DNA of 64,000 bases. Origin: Saussurea involucrata. Its lineage: Eukaryota > Streptophyta > Magnoliopsida > Asterales > Asteraceae. Both the position numbers and the translations under genes were made by a program. The notes below the pieces were generated by a model that did not search any database, was not told the origin of the DNA, and worked only from the letters and a program-made list of their open reading frames with translations. Below are positions 1 to 9,765 of this stretch, one piece after another. Location of the stretch: contig CM066313.1 in the NCBI GenBank assembly GCA_033807775.1, forward strand, positions 88,599,484 through 88,663,483. The letters run 5' to 3'. How positions within the stretch are numbered: the stretch's first letter is position 1; each line of letters starts with the position of its first letter.

Positions 1-1049
1 CGGAAAACAATTGATGATTAGGTTGGTATATAGAATTGTGAAGATGATGAGAGTACTCATATTTCAACAATTCAAAACAGATTCTTGTTTGGTTGAATAT
101 AAATTTGAGTCTTTGATGCATTAATTATGTATCTATCAGCAGCCAATTTAGACTATTTGAATTTGAGACTTTGATGCATTCAATGAATTTGAACTTGACT
201 CTGAAAAAATTTGGAATTTGAATTTGAGACTTTGAGCCATCACATCATTATATATGGGTTTTTATAATAGTAACCATCGGCAACCAACATCTAATTTTAC
301 CCTTTGGTCGACAAGTTTTTAAGGATAAGATACCATGTTACATCTGTTAGAAAGTCGGTGTAGGATTTAGGAAAAAGGGTAAAATGGCGATCAACTAACC
401 GAATTGCTTGAAAATCGTGTGAGTTCACTTTCCGAATTGATATTTCGACCCTATACCTAGGTTTCATGAAATCCAATATGGGATAAGACTCAAAAGTGTA
501 GCTTTAGGCACAAAATTACAGGAGAGTATTTGAAGGTTTAAAATTTTGATGAGTCCCAAAATAACTGAAATTGCACTCTTGGCAACTTACCGAGACGGTT
601 ATAACCGTATTTGGATGAGATCACAGATTTGTTACAACTATATCAGACTTCTGATCGTGTAGGACAGAGAGAGACCTCTAGTCATACATGACCAATAAAT
701 TGACTTAGACCTCTCAGAAGTACGACCAAAGATAGTTCCGACCAGAGATAGTCCATGAGTCCATGACCAACTAGAGATAGAGTCCAAGACCAACCAGAGG
801 TAGGACCTATCTCTCTCGTCTAAGTTTTTCAGAATCTAAGTCTGAAAACACACCACTTGACCACGTTAGGGGCACTGCCCCTTGACCCCGCCATTTCGTA
901 GTGTCCAGGATCAAACTTGCCTTATTGACACTCGTGTTAATTTCGGTTACACTTAAATGGCCGATGACACTAAAATCACCAACAACATCATTCCAATATT
1001 ATTATAACATTCTTTTTATTTTCCTTCCAAATTACTAAAACATTGTAAC
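1..1049. other. Intergenic DNA, no gene seen
   Basis: No coding region is recognisable. Positions 1-240 hold three loose copies of a phrase meaning 'AATTTGAGACTTTGATGCAT', and 640-830 contains a run of short degenerate repeats around GACCAACCAGAG. Nothing else stands out. Confidence 0.6.
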
Positions 1050-1057
1050 ATTTGCAT

Positions 1058-1634
1058 TAGGGATGCTCAAATTTCCGACCAACCCGACCCAACCCGAGGC
1101 AAAAAAACTCAAACCGAGCCAACCTGATGTATAATCGATACTATTTTTGACCAACCCGCATATATTGGGTTGATAACGGGTTAGGCCCAAAACAAACCGA
1201 CCCAACCCGCGACAACTCGTAAAAACAATTAAATCAAATTTTGAATGCTTGTTAGTGTCATTTTTGTTTCTGTCAAAGCAATATTGTTACTATTGAACAT
1301 TTATAAACAGACAATTGTTGGCCACTTGTTACTTTAGTAATCTTGTTATTGATTCTTGATGCCACATTTATAAGCAATCTTTTATTAGACGATTTAGTAA
1401 TCTGTTGAACATTTAGATATTTGGAAACATGTAGCAATTTTTTAGACACAATAACTTAGTAAAATGGCGAAAGGATCAATAAAAGTTTCAGCCCGACCAA
1501 ACCAACCTAACCCAAACGGTTTGGGTTGGGTTGAAATTTTGATTGGGTTGGGTTGAGATTTTTCAAACCGCAAAGATTGGGTTGGCTTGTTAAAGTGCCA
1601 TCAACCCGGCCAACCCAACCCGTGAGCACCCCTA
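1058..1634. mobile_element. hAT-like MITE (non-autonomous DNA transposon)
   Basis: A 577-bp non-coding element. It begins TAGGGATGCTCA and ends with the complement of TAGGGGTGCTCA, giving 12-bp terminal inverted repeats with one mismatch. It is flanked by perfect 8-bp direct repeats ATTTGCAT (1050-1057 and 1635-1642), the target-site size of the hAT superfamily. The subterminal zones are rich in CAACCCG on one side and GGGTTGG on the other, as is common for hAT transposase-binding regions. No transposase ORF is present, so it would need a transposase in trans. The termini and target duplication are seen directly; the superfamily is inferred. Confidence 0.85.
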
Positions 1635-1642
1635 ATTTGCAT

Positions 1643-1966
1643 AAGCCGTTGGGCAAGTGGCTGTCTAGTCTTTGTCTTTTGCTTCTTGGGTTACATGAAT
1701 CCAAAACGTAAACAAGTTAACTTGAAAAACTGAATTCTATATTGTGTCTGATTTGAAAACCGCAAACAACCCTACCGAACGCTTACCATGTGAAAATAGC
1801 AAAGAATAATACCAGATAAAAGGCATAGCAAGGGCAAATAATCTTACTTTGTAAGTGAGAGTACCGTTTGCCTGATAAAATAGGTTTTACTAACAATCCA
1901 TTTGATTTTCAATAATGTTATCTTCTGTAAGCATTTACCCAGTAAGGGAAAATTGAGGGTAAATTT
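1643..1966. other. Short intergenic stretch
   Basis: About 320 bp between the MITE and Copia-A with no gene. The last part (about 1846-1960) loosely resembles 14160-14290, both having AAGTG followed by GAGTACCGT-like text, perhaps old duplicated flanking DNA of the receptor-kinase locus. This resemblance is weak. Confidence 0.4.
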
Positions 1967-2202
1967 TGTTAAGACAAATAAAGAAAAGGAGTAAAAAGTC
2001 TTTTCCATTTGTACCTAGGCTATATTATAATATGTGTTGCTCCTCTTGTACATAGTTTGTTTATTTTGTGCTATGTAGTTGTACACTGTTTGTTTTAGGT
2101 CTGTTAGCCCTCTGTATATATAGGATATCTACACCCTGATTGAATAATAAGAAAATCCTTTTCAATCCTTCCAATATCTCTCTCCTTTCTCTGGTTTTAT
2201 CT
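1967..2202 (+). repeat. Copia-A 5' LTR
   Basis: Starts TGTTAAGACAAATAAAG and ends TTTTATCT, so it lacks the usual CA end. The end is defined by comparison with 6428-6663. It contains CTGTATATATAGG near 2115-2130, a likely TATA region. The LTR is short and AT-rich. Confidence 0.88.
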
Positions 2203-2214
2203 TGGTATCAGAGC
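2203..2214 (+). other. Copia-A primer binding site (tRNA-Met initiator)
   Basis: TGGTATCAGAGC directly abuts the 5' LTR and matches the 3' end of plant initiator tRNA-Met, the standard primer of plant Copia elements. The gag ATG follows at 2219. Confidence 0.92.
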
Positions 2215-2218
2215 TACA

Positions 2219-3288
2219 ATGGTGTCTCAATCATCTATCTCTTCCCCTTCTTCTGGTTCTGCAAATAGCTCCTCTTCCCAAACGATTTCATACCCATCTC
2301 TGAATCTGAATCAAGTTTTCTCTGTGAAATTGGATTCCAACAACTATCTCATCTGGAAAAATCAATTGCTAAATGTGGTTATTTCTCAAGGCTTAGAAGG
2401 CTATCTTGATGGAACCAAGCCCCAACCTCCAAAATTTCTCTTATCTGATCCAACTCAAGTTAATCAAGAGTATACCATATGGGATCAATACAATAGACTT
2501 ATTATGAGGTGGATTTACTCTTCTCTCTCAGAGTCAATGCTTACCCAGATCGTTGTTTACACTACTGCCCATGAAATCTGGAATTCTCTTGCTCAAATTT
2601 ACTTAGCATCTTCACTAGCTAGAGTTATAGAGCTACACACCTCTCTTCAAACCCTAAAAAAACAACAGGGACTCTTGATTTCTACATATATCCAGAAATT
2701 AAAAGGTATTTGCAACAACCTTGCAGCTATTGGTGAACCTGTAACCCGAGAAGATCATCTTATCTACGTTCTAGGAGGACTTGGTCGTGAGTATAATGCC
2801 TTTGTTGCTTCTGTCCATAACAGACCAGATAAACCCACTATTGAAGAGGTACACAGCCTTCTTATGAGTTTTGATTATCGACTTGAAACACAAAATGCCA
2901 TTGATCAAATTGATATGGCACAAGCAAATCTCACTCACTCTTCTCAAACACCAGTGTTCAAAAAAACCCTTTAAACATAACTCAATTTCAAGTGAGATCT
3001 CCTGCTCCCTATCGTCCTCAATCTCCAGTACCTAGTATACTTGGAAAACCACCACATCGACCAAATATCCAACCATGGAAATCTCATTTCACTCCTAAAC
3101 TTCAATGCAAAATTTGCAACAAGTCTGGACACACAGCCTTAAACTGCTTTCACCGTGCAAATCTCAATTACCAACCTAATTTCAGCCCAAAAACCTCAAC
3201 ACCTATACTGTTTCACCAGATTTTTCTCCAAATATCTCTGGATCTTATTGGTTTATGGACCTGGTGCTACACACCATTTTACCCCTGA
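2219..3288 (+). pseudogene. Copia-A gag (capsid and zinc knuckle), frameshifted
   Basis: The first 251 codons (2219-2974) encode a Copia Gag: a Ser-rich N-terminus, then the capsid part with the typical 'NNYLIWKNQLL' and 'HEIWNSL' segments. The frame closes just after a run of seven A (2960-2966) and continues in the -1 frame from 2992, where a CX2CX4HX4C zinc knuckle (C-K-I-C, then H, then C, about 3106-3145) for RNA binding is intact. The A7 run is either a mutated homopolymer or, less likely, a -1 slippery site; other lesions downstream favour mutation. Gag would form the cytoplasmic virus-like particle. Confidence 0.85.
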
Positions 3289-4520
3289 CTTCAATGCCAT
3301 GGACTTAGCCTCTCCATATCATGGGTGTGAAAAAGTTACTATTGGTGATGGTAAGCAACATACAATCTCTAACATTGGTAGGAAATGTTTATCACCAATT
3401 CTTTTTCCTCTTCTGTTTACTTAAATAATAACCTTCATTCTCCTTCCTTGTCTCGTAATTTAATTTCTGTTACAAAATTATGTCGTGATAATAACGCGTT
3501 TGTTGAATTCTATGACGACTCTTTTTTTGTCAAGGATCTTCTCACCAAAAAGACTCTTCTCTAAGGGCTCCTTGATCGTGGCTTGTACAAAGTCTCCTCA
3601 CCATCGTCTACCTCAACCACCATTCCGTCTTCTCCACATGCTTATCTTACTCGTATTTCCGATCCAGGCACCACCGTCTAGGACATTCTGTCGTGTCTGT
3701 TGTCAATCATGTCATGCGTGCTTGCAACATATCAGCAAAAAAAACCTAGTAGTTCATATTTTTGCAATTCGTGTCAACTAGCTAAGGCTCATAAGTTACC
3801 TTTCTCTATTTCTTTGTCTAGAGCTACTGCTTCTTTTGATATAGTTTATATGGATGTATGGGTCCCTCTCCCACTTTTTCTATTGATGGTTTTCGTTATT
3901 TCCTACTTATTGTTGATGATTACTCTCGTTTTTCTTGGATTGTTTGTTTAAAATCTAAAGATGAAGTTGTTTCTCATTTTACACATTTCCGGTCTTTAAT
4001 ATATGCTCAATATAATTCCATCATAAAAGTTGTCCAAACCGATGGGGGTGGGGAATTTAAACCCTTATCTCCCATTCTGAAATCTCAAGGAACCATACAC
4101 CGTTTTTTTGTCCTTACAGCTCTGCTCAAAATGGTAGAGTTGAACGAAAGCATAGGCATGTTGTAGAAGTTGGTCTTACTCTCTTAGCTCAATCATCTAT
4201 GCCCCTTTCGTATTGGTCTTATGCTTTCCGTACAGTTGTCTATATCATAAATAGACTTCCTACAGCCGTGTTAAATACTCATTCTCCTTTCTCAATGCTT
4301 TACGAAAAGAACCCCGACTACAATCACCGTGTTTGGTTGTGCTTGTTTTCCGCTGCTTCGTCCCTACAATAACCATAAACTCCTTTTTCGTTCCATGGAA
4401 TGTGTCTATCTTGGCCCTGGTTCTACACACAAAGGATATCTTTGTCTCAATAAAGACACTGGTCGAATTTATATCTCCAGACATGTCATTTTTAATGAAC
4501 ATGTCTTTCCATTCTCCTAG
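3230..4520 (+). pseudogene. Copia-A protease and integrase, frame-broken
   Basis: Aspartic protease traces lie at about 3245-3350 with the conserved 'GATHHF' segment. A one-base loss at about 3260/3261 puts the catalytic Asp out of frame with the following Thr-Gly-Ala. Pre-integrase and zinc-binding traces follow (about 3660-3800, 'CNSCQLAKAHKLPF'). The integrase core spans about 3830-4190: the first Asp lies in 'IVYMDVW', the second in 'VVQTDGGGEF' and the Glu in 'GRVERKHR'. At least three frameshifts separate these blocks, so no functional enzyme is expected. Domain order PR-INT-RT assigns the element to Copia rather than Gypsy. Confidence 0.85.
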
Positions 4521-4599
4521 AATTCTACACCTACGACTACACCTTATGTTTCTAGTTTCCCCATGAGTTCTTTTTTCGTCTATTCCTATACCTCCTCCT

Positions 4600-6308
4600 T
4601 TGCCTATTCCTGAGCTTCCTACCACTTCAAACATTCTGTCATCTCAACACTCACTACCAACCTCCGATTCGACAGTGAACCCAACTGTTATCTCACCTGT
4701 GCATTCCCCTTTTGTTTCACCACCTCACTCACTTTCTTCACCGTCTCTACCATCTATGATAAATGCAACAGATTCCATTGGTGGTGCTGATCTTCCACCA
4801 CCTAGTAACACTCACCCCATGGCTACAAGAGCTAAGGACGGGATTTTCAAACCAAAAAGACTTCTCACAACAGTCCATACCTCAACTATTCCATCTACTT
4901 TTAAGCAAGCCTTAACCGATCCAAACTGGACCAAAGCCATGGAATGTGAAATTTTTGCTCTTCATCAAAATCACACATGGTCATTGGTTCCTAAGCCCAC
5001 AAATGCTAATATAGTAGGCTGCAAATGGGTTTACAAATTAAAGTTGAAACCAAATGGTGACATTGAAAGGTACAAGGCCCGTCTAATGGCAAAAGGTTAC
5101 AGTCAAACCGAGGGCTTAGACTATTTTGAAACTTATAGTCCGGTTGTAAAACCAACAACTATTCGTATTTTACTTTCACTTGCCACACACCATAACTGGT
5201 TTATTCGGAAACTTGATGTGCAAAACGCTTTCTTACATGGCGACTTGTGTGAAGAGGTGTACATGAGCCAACCTCCGGGATTTCTCGACCCTTCAATCCC
5301 CAATATCATGTGCTGTCTAAACAAGTCGTTATATGGTCTTAAACAATCTCCCCGTGCATGGTTTCAAAAGTTGAGCTCCTCTTTAATCAAACGGGGTTTC
5401 ATCGGTTCTCGGGCTGACCATTCTATGTTTGTTCTTTGCACTACTAATGTATACATTGTGGTCCTCGTTTATGTCGATGATATTGTGATTGCAGGTCCTA
5501 AAGTAGAACCAATTTAGTGCCTTATTAGTGACCTCAGTTCTGAGTTTGCTGTCAAAGATATGGGAGACTTACACTATTTCTTGGGCATTGAAGTTCATCG
5601 TACCTCTCATGGCTTACATCTCATTCAGACTAATATATTTCCGATCTCTTACAAAAAGTTTCGTTGATAAATCCAAAGCATCAGGCAACTCCCATGGCTG
5701 CTACTGCTTCTCTTTCCATTAATGATGGAATGCCCTTACCCGACGACTCTGAGTATCGATCAATAGTGGGAGCCTTGCAATATTGCACTCTCACCAGACC
5801 TAATATTGCATTCTCTGTCAATAAAGTTTGACAGTTTATGATGCTCCTTCTGATTACCATTGGCAACTGGTTAAACGCATTTTACGATATCTATCTGGTA
5901 CAAGCCATCATGGACTATTCTATCATGCGGTGCCCGATTCTTCATTATTATGCTACACTGATGCCGACTGGGCCTCATGTCCACATGATCGTCAGAGTAC
6001 TAGTGGTTACTGCATATTTCTGGGTTACAACTTAATCTCGTGGTCTTCTTCCAAGCAGAGTTGTCTCTCGCTCTAGCACCAAATCAGAGTATTGTAGTCT
6101 TGCCAACGTCACTGCTGAAATTATGTGGGTGCAATATATTCTAAAAGATTTACATCTACCTATGACTCGATCTCCTTTGCTGTTGTGTGATAACATTGGT
6201 GCAACTTACCTGAGCTCTAATCTAGTTATGCATTCTCGCACTAAACATGTTGAGATCGACTATCATTTCGTAAGAGAACGAGTTGCTTCTGGTGATCTAA
6301 ATGTCTGA
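4600..6308 (+). pseudogene. Copia-A reverse transcriptase and RNase H, broken
   Basis: The longest block (4600-5517) encodes the RVT_2 type polymerase: a Pro/Ser-rich linker, then 'GCKWVYKLKLKPNG', 'YKARLMAKGYSQ', 'LDVQNAFLHGDL', 'SLYGLKQSPRAW' and the catalytic 'YVDDI' (about 5470-5485). The frame stops at 5515-5517. The thumb and RNase H continue in other frames, with 'DADWASCPHDRQSTSGYCIF' at about 5960-6025 and the terminal 'SRTKHVEIDYHFVRE' at about 6235-6280. RT motifs are intact, but stops and frameshifts at 5515, 5830 and 6070 prevent a continuous polyprotein. Confidence 0.9.
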
Positions 6309-6427
6309 TATATTCCGACAAAAGAACAACTTGCAGATTGTCTGACTAAACCCCTTCCTACCAACCAATTTATTTCATTGCGTACCAAGCTCACAGTTCT
6401 TCCACGACCTATGAGTTTGCGGAGGGA

Positions 6428-6663
6428 TGTTAAGACAAATAAAGAAAAGGAGTAAAAAGTCTTTTCCATTTGTACCTTGGTTGTATTATAATATGCGTTG
6501 CTCCTCTTGTACATAGTTTGTTTATTTTGTGCTATGTAGTTGTACACTGTTTGTTATAGGTCTTTTAGCCCTCTGTATATATAGGGTATCTACACCCTGA
6601 TTGAAAAATAAGAAAATCCTTTTCAATCCTTCCAATATCTCTCTCCTTTCTATGGTTTTATCT
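6428..6663 (+). repeat. Copia-A 3' LTR
   Basis: Same length (236 bp) as the 5' LTR and about 96 % identical by eye. A short purine tract GCGGAGGGA (6419-6427) abuts it, as expected for the plus-strand primer. It ends TTTTATCT and is followed by AATTG. Confidence 0.88.
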
Positions 6664-7212
6664 AATTGGTCAGTTGGGTAAATGGACAGAGAGAGACTAA
6701 AGGGAAACCGTCGTTGGGTAAATGGTCGGACACCGGAGATGGTTGGTTCAACTAAAGAATAACCAACTTGAAACTAACAAAAAAAATCAAAAATCGAGAC
6801 CGGTTTGATTCATAAACCAAACCAAAGTCTATAAAACCACTTCAGTTCTAATAATTTATAGTAATTTTTATATCTTACACACCGAAACCCCAATTTAAGT
6901 TATTTAAGATGTTCCGGAAAGCCAACACACAGATCTACAATCTTCACGTTTTGCGTTTTTGCAAATTCGGGGAGCATATGGGCTAAAACCGTCGTTGAAA
7001 TCGAAAGAATGGTGCTGGATGGAATTAAGAGGTAATTAAGTAGCTAGGTTATCACTTAATTTATCAAAGGACGTTAAGGGTTAAGAGGCTCTGAAAAGAA
7101 AGAAACCAAATGGTCTGAATTATCTTATGTTTGACTGAATCAGACATAAGTGGCAAATAAGAGATGTTATTGAAAAAATAAACACCACCTTAGAGTTAGA
7201 CACTATGCAAGA
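6664..7212. other. Non-coding stretch downstream of the S-domain pseudogene
   Basis: No kinase exons are found here or to the left, although the S-domain receptor pseudogene on the minus strand would need them in this direction. Nothing else is recognisable. The text is AT-rich with some GAGAGA. Confidence 0.55.
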
Positions 7213-7507
7213 TTAGAACGATAGAGATACAGAACAAATTAACCCACAAATCAATGAACCAATCACAATTCTTTTACCTTTACTCGGATTTGGAGAAATA
7301 AGCACATATTTTGTCACAGAATTGCCTTGCGGATTGATTGAAAAGTTATTGATTGATTTGGTTCCGGTCCATATAACACAACCAGTTCCACTGCTACTTG
7401 TGGTAAACCCCAAACAACTGCAATCATTCCAGCACCTTACCATGCAATCGCTAAAGATCAGGTCGGAATTATCATCGAATGAACTGCTTGTTATTCCAGG
7501 AGTAAAA
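7213..7507 (-). pseudogene. G-type lectin S-receptor-like pseudogene, PAN/apple part
   Basis: Reading the minus strand from 7507, the translation gives the PAN/apple domain of an S-domain receptor-like kinase, with the Cys pattern 'CMVRCWNDCSCLGF' and 'GTGCVIWTG'. A juxtamembrane segment and a potential splice donor (AAAG-GTAAAAG, about 7268-7280) follow. Read through, a hydrophobic stretch ends at a stop at 7213. The upstream part of the same exon lies at 13495-13963, separated by Copia-B, whose target duplication TAAAA marks the break (7503-7507 and 13495-13499). No kinase exons follow. In intact relatives this plasma-membrane receptor senses extracellular ligands in defence or self-recognition. 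Confidence 0.85.
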
Positions 7508-7878
7508 TGTTAGACCTTAGATACACGAATTGAAATTCGTAACACACAATCTTGAATCAAATGGAAAATTGAATTTATTTATATAGATATGTATATACGA
7601 AATTTACATATAAATGAAAATACATAATCAAAAGTTCAAGATAAAATACTAACTCGACTTTCTGGATCACGAAGTTGAAGAAGATCGTTATTTGGATTGA
7701 GGCCTGTCAAGCAGTGTCCTTAGACAGAAATTCGTCCCACGTACCGTATTGATTGGACGTCTATCTAGAGGATACAACAACCCGTTCAAGAATCGAACTC
7801 TCGAACCTGACGAATCAAACTATGTTTCCTTCTTGAAGAACAATGAAGAACTTTGAGAGAGTATGCGTTTGTGTATAT
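7508..7878 (-). repeat. Copia-B LTR1, truncated
   Basis: Matches LTR2 from TGTTAGACC as far as GTGTATAT, then jumps into internal sequence. The break shares the two bases AT with the internal side (7877-7878), which fits microhomology-mediated deletion. Compared with LTR2 it has an extra CA in CACACA and lacks about 12 bp of GAGAATTTGAGA. The palindromic U3 array is therefore missing here. Confidence 0.9.
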
Positions 7879-8579
7879 AAATCGCTGTGGATAAGTCCAA
7901 GTACTTGATTAGACTTTTCAACAGATTTATGTGGATGGCTTGAGTATTTCGACTCAACACATACCTCACATTTTGTCTTGTTATCCATGGAACACTTGGG
8001 TAATGACCTAAGTTTTGTCATCCATTGTAAGGATCGGAAGTTTACATGTCCTAGACGGGAATGCCATAAGGAAGAAGAGTCAAGCATGTACATAGAAGCG
8101 GAGCTAGAGCCCGCAGTTTTATTGCTATTTACAACATTTACAATATTTACATCGTCATTGTTCATCACACTAAGTTTGAAGAGCCCCTCATTAAGGTAGC
8201 CCTTGCCAACATACATCCCACCCTTAGTAATCACAAATTTATCAGATTCAAACACCATCTTGAATCCTTTGTTACTAAGTGTGGGTCCAGAAATCAAGTT
8301 CTTTGTAAAAGACGGTAATTGTATTCGTTTGCGTTCCAAATATCCAAGGATCGTTGGAACATAGCCAATTCAATTTGGGATGGGGCGTTTTCTCCCTCTC
8401 CAACCGGTGGTGTCGGTGCTTGATCGGTAAGCACGTTAGACACTTTCAACGTCGTCAAGTAGAAGAGCATCTTTTGTTGCCATCTTCTAAAATCGGAACC
8501 CTTAAATTTTTTGGGTTTCTCCACATTCGATTTCAACAAGGAAGAGTTTTCCATCGTCAACGAAATTTCTGTCTAAGAT
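7877..8579 (-). pseudogene. Copia-B duplicated internal fragment (gag start plus pre-integrase)
   Basis: Corresponds base for base to 12183-12885 at an offset of 4306; I saw no difference. It carries the gag N-terminal fragment (ATG at 8554) and the pre-integrase zinc-binding part ('SLWHSRLGHVNFRSL', 'CEVCVESKYSSHPH'). At its left end the open frame runs into LTR1, producing an accidental chimeric C-terminus. The near-identity shows the duplication is very recent. Confidence 0.9.
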
Positions 8580-9168
8580 TGTTAGACCTTAGATACACGA
8601 ATTGAAATTCGTAACACAATCTTGAATCAAATGGAAAACTGAATTTATTTATATAGATATGTATATACGAAATTTACATAAAAATGAAAATACATAATCA
8701 AAAGTTCAAGATAAAATACTAACTCGACTTTCTGGATCACGAAGTTGAAGAAGATCGTTATTTGGATTGAGGCCTGTCAAGCAGTGTCCTTAGACAGAAA
8801 TTCGTCCCACGTACCGTATTGATTGGACGTCTATCTAGAGGATACAACAACCCGTTCAAGAATCGAACTCTCGAACCTGACGAATCAAACTATGTTTCCT
8901 TCTTGAAGAACAATGAAGAACTTTGAGAGAATTTGAGAGAGTATGCGTTTGTGTATATTGTAATATGTTACATATGCTTCCTATTTATAGAAGGTCAACT
9001 AGTGCCAATGAAAAGTCACACCTTTTCATGAAAAGGTGGCGGTTGGTGGCGGTTGGTGTGAATGAAAAGTCACACCTTTTCATGAAAAGTCACACATTTT
9101 CATATAAAAGGTCACACCTTTTCATATGAAAAGTCACATCTTTTCATATGTAACAGATTATCCCAACA
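8580..9168 (-). repeat. Copia-B LTR2 (589 bp)
   Basis: A complete LTR shared by the two tandem units. On the minus strand it starts TGTTGGGATAATC and ends GGTCTAACA. It carries a TATA-like ATAAATAG region at about 8980-8990 and a U3 array of palindromic units of the form ATGAAAAG...CTTTTCAT (about 9010-9150), one 20-bp unit fewer than LTR3. Confidence 0.92.
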
Positions 9169-9765
9169 ATACCCCACATTTTCTATTCAAACTCTAATAA
9201 TACCCCACATTTGAATAGAAAATAAGATATTCTCAAAGTATTTATTGTTCTTATTCAGGAAATAAACATGAAATGCATCAGAAAAGGTGTCTAGGTGACT
9301 TGAACCGTTCTTAGTGAGTATTCATCAGACCTACTTTGTGGGTAGTGACGAAGAGTCTTGAACTAACCACGTTTTGTAGTAAGTCTAGTCAATGAATATC
9401 ACACAAATCATGTTTATGCATAGTTGACTCTTACCGTTGTGTTCATTTCGGTCGTGAACAATCCTTCTTCATGAGAATTTTAGAAGATGTAGCCATCTTC
9501 GTCCTCAAAGATGTGACCCCACATCAATCTCATATAGGTAATACTGATCAAGAACATTTCGTAGTGTTCCACCAATAAGCTATCAGTATTATTAAGAATA
9601 AGAATTCAACCCTTAAATCATCAACGGAAAACAAAGGAAAAAACATCATAGGAATAGGCATACCTTTGTTTAATTGCTTCTTGAGTTGTCTCCGACTAGT
9701 TTGCCTATTGAACCTAGACCATGGGATCTCCAATTTCGCTAGGTTAGGTTGCCGCCGAGTAGAAC
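9169..9765 (-). other. Copia-B 3' untranslated region with perfect inverted repeat
   Basis: On the minus strand this follows the polyprotein stop and precedes the 3' LTR. Just inside LTR2 is a perfect 14-bp inverted repeat (9178-9191 ATTTTCTATTCAAA and 9210-9223) around an 18-nt loop. The purine-rich AATGTGGGGTAT occurs twice, once directly at the LTR edge where the plus-strand primer should lie. Confidence 0.75.

Larger units (their letters stand above)
1967..6663 (+). mobile_element. Copia-A, Ty1/Copia LTR retrotransposon, frame-broken
   Basis: A full-length 4.7-kb element with two 236-bp LTRs (1967-2202 and 6428-6663), a tRNA-Met primer site directly inside the left LTR, and gag, protease, integrase, reverse transcriptase and RNase H in Copia order. 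Flanks are AATTT (1962-1966) and AATTG (6664-6668), an imperfect 5-bp target duplication. The LTRs differ at about nine positions (roughly 4 %), so the insertion is not very recent. The polyprotein is broken by several frameshifts and stops, so this copy cannot move by itself. Confidence 0.93.

Noticed and set aside
2960..2966. Programmed -1 frameshift at A7 in Copia-A gag
   Set aside because: The heptamer fits a slippery site, but Copia elements normally use one frame and this copy has several other lesions, so a homopolymer indel is more likely.
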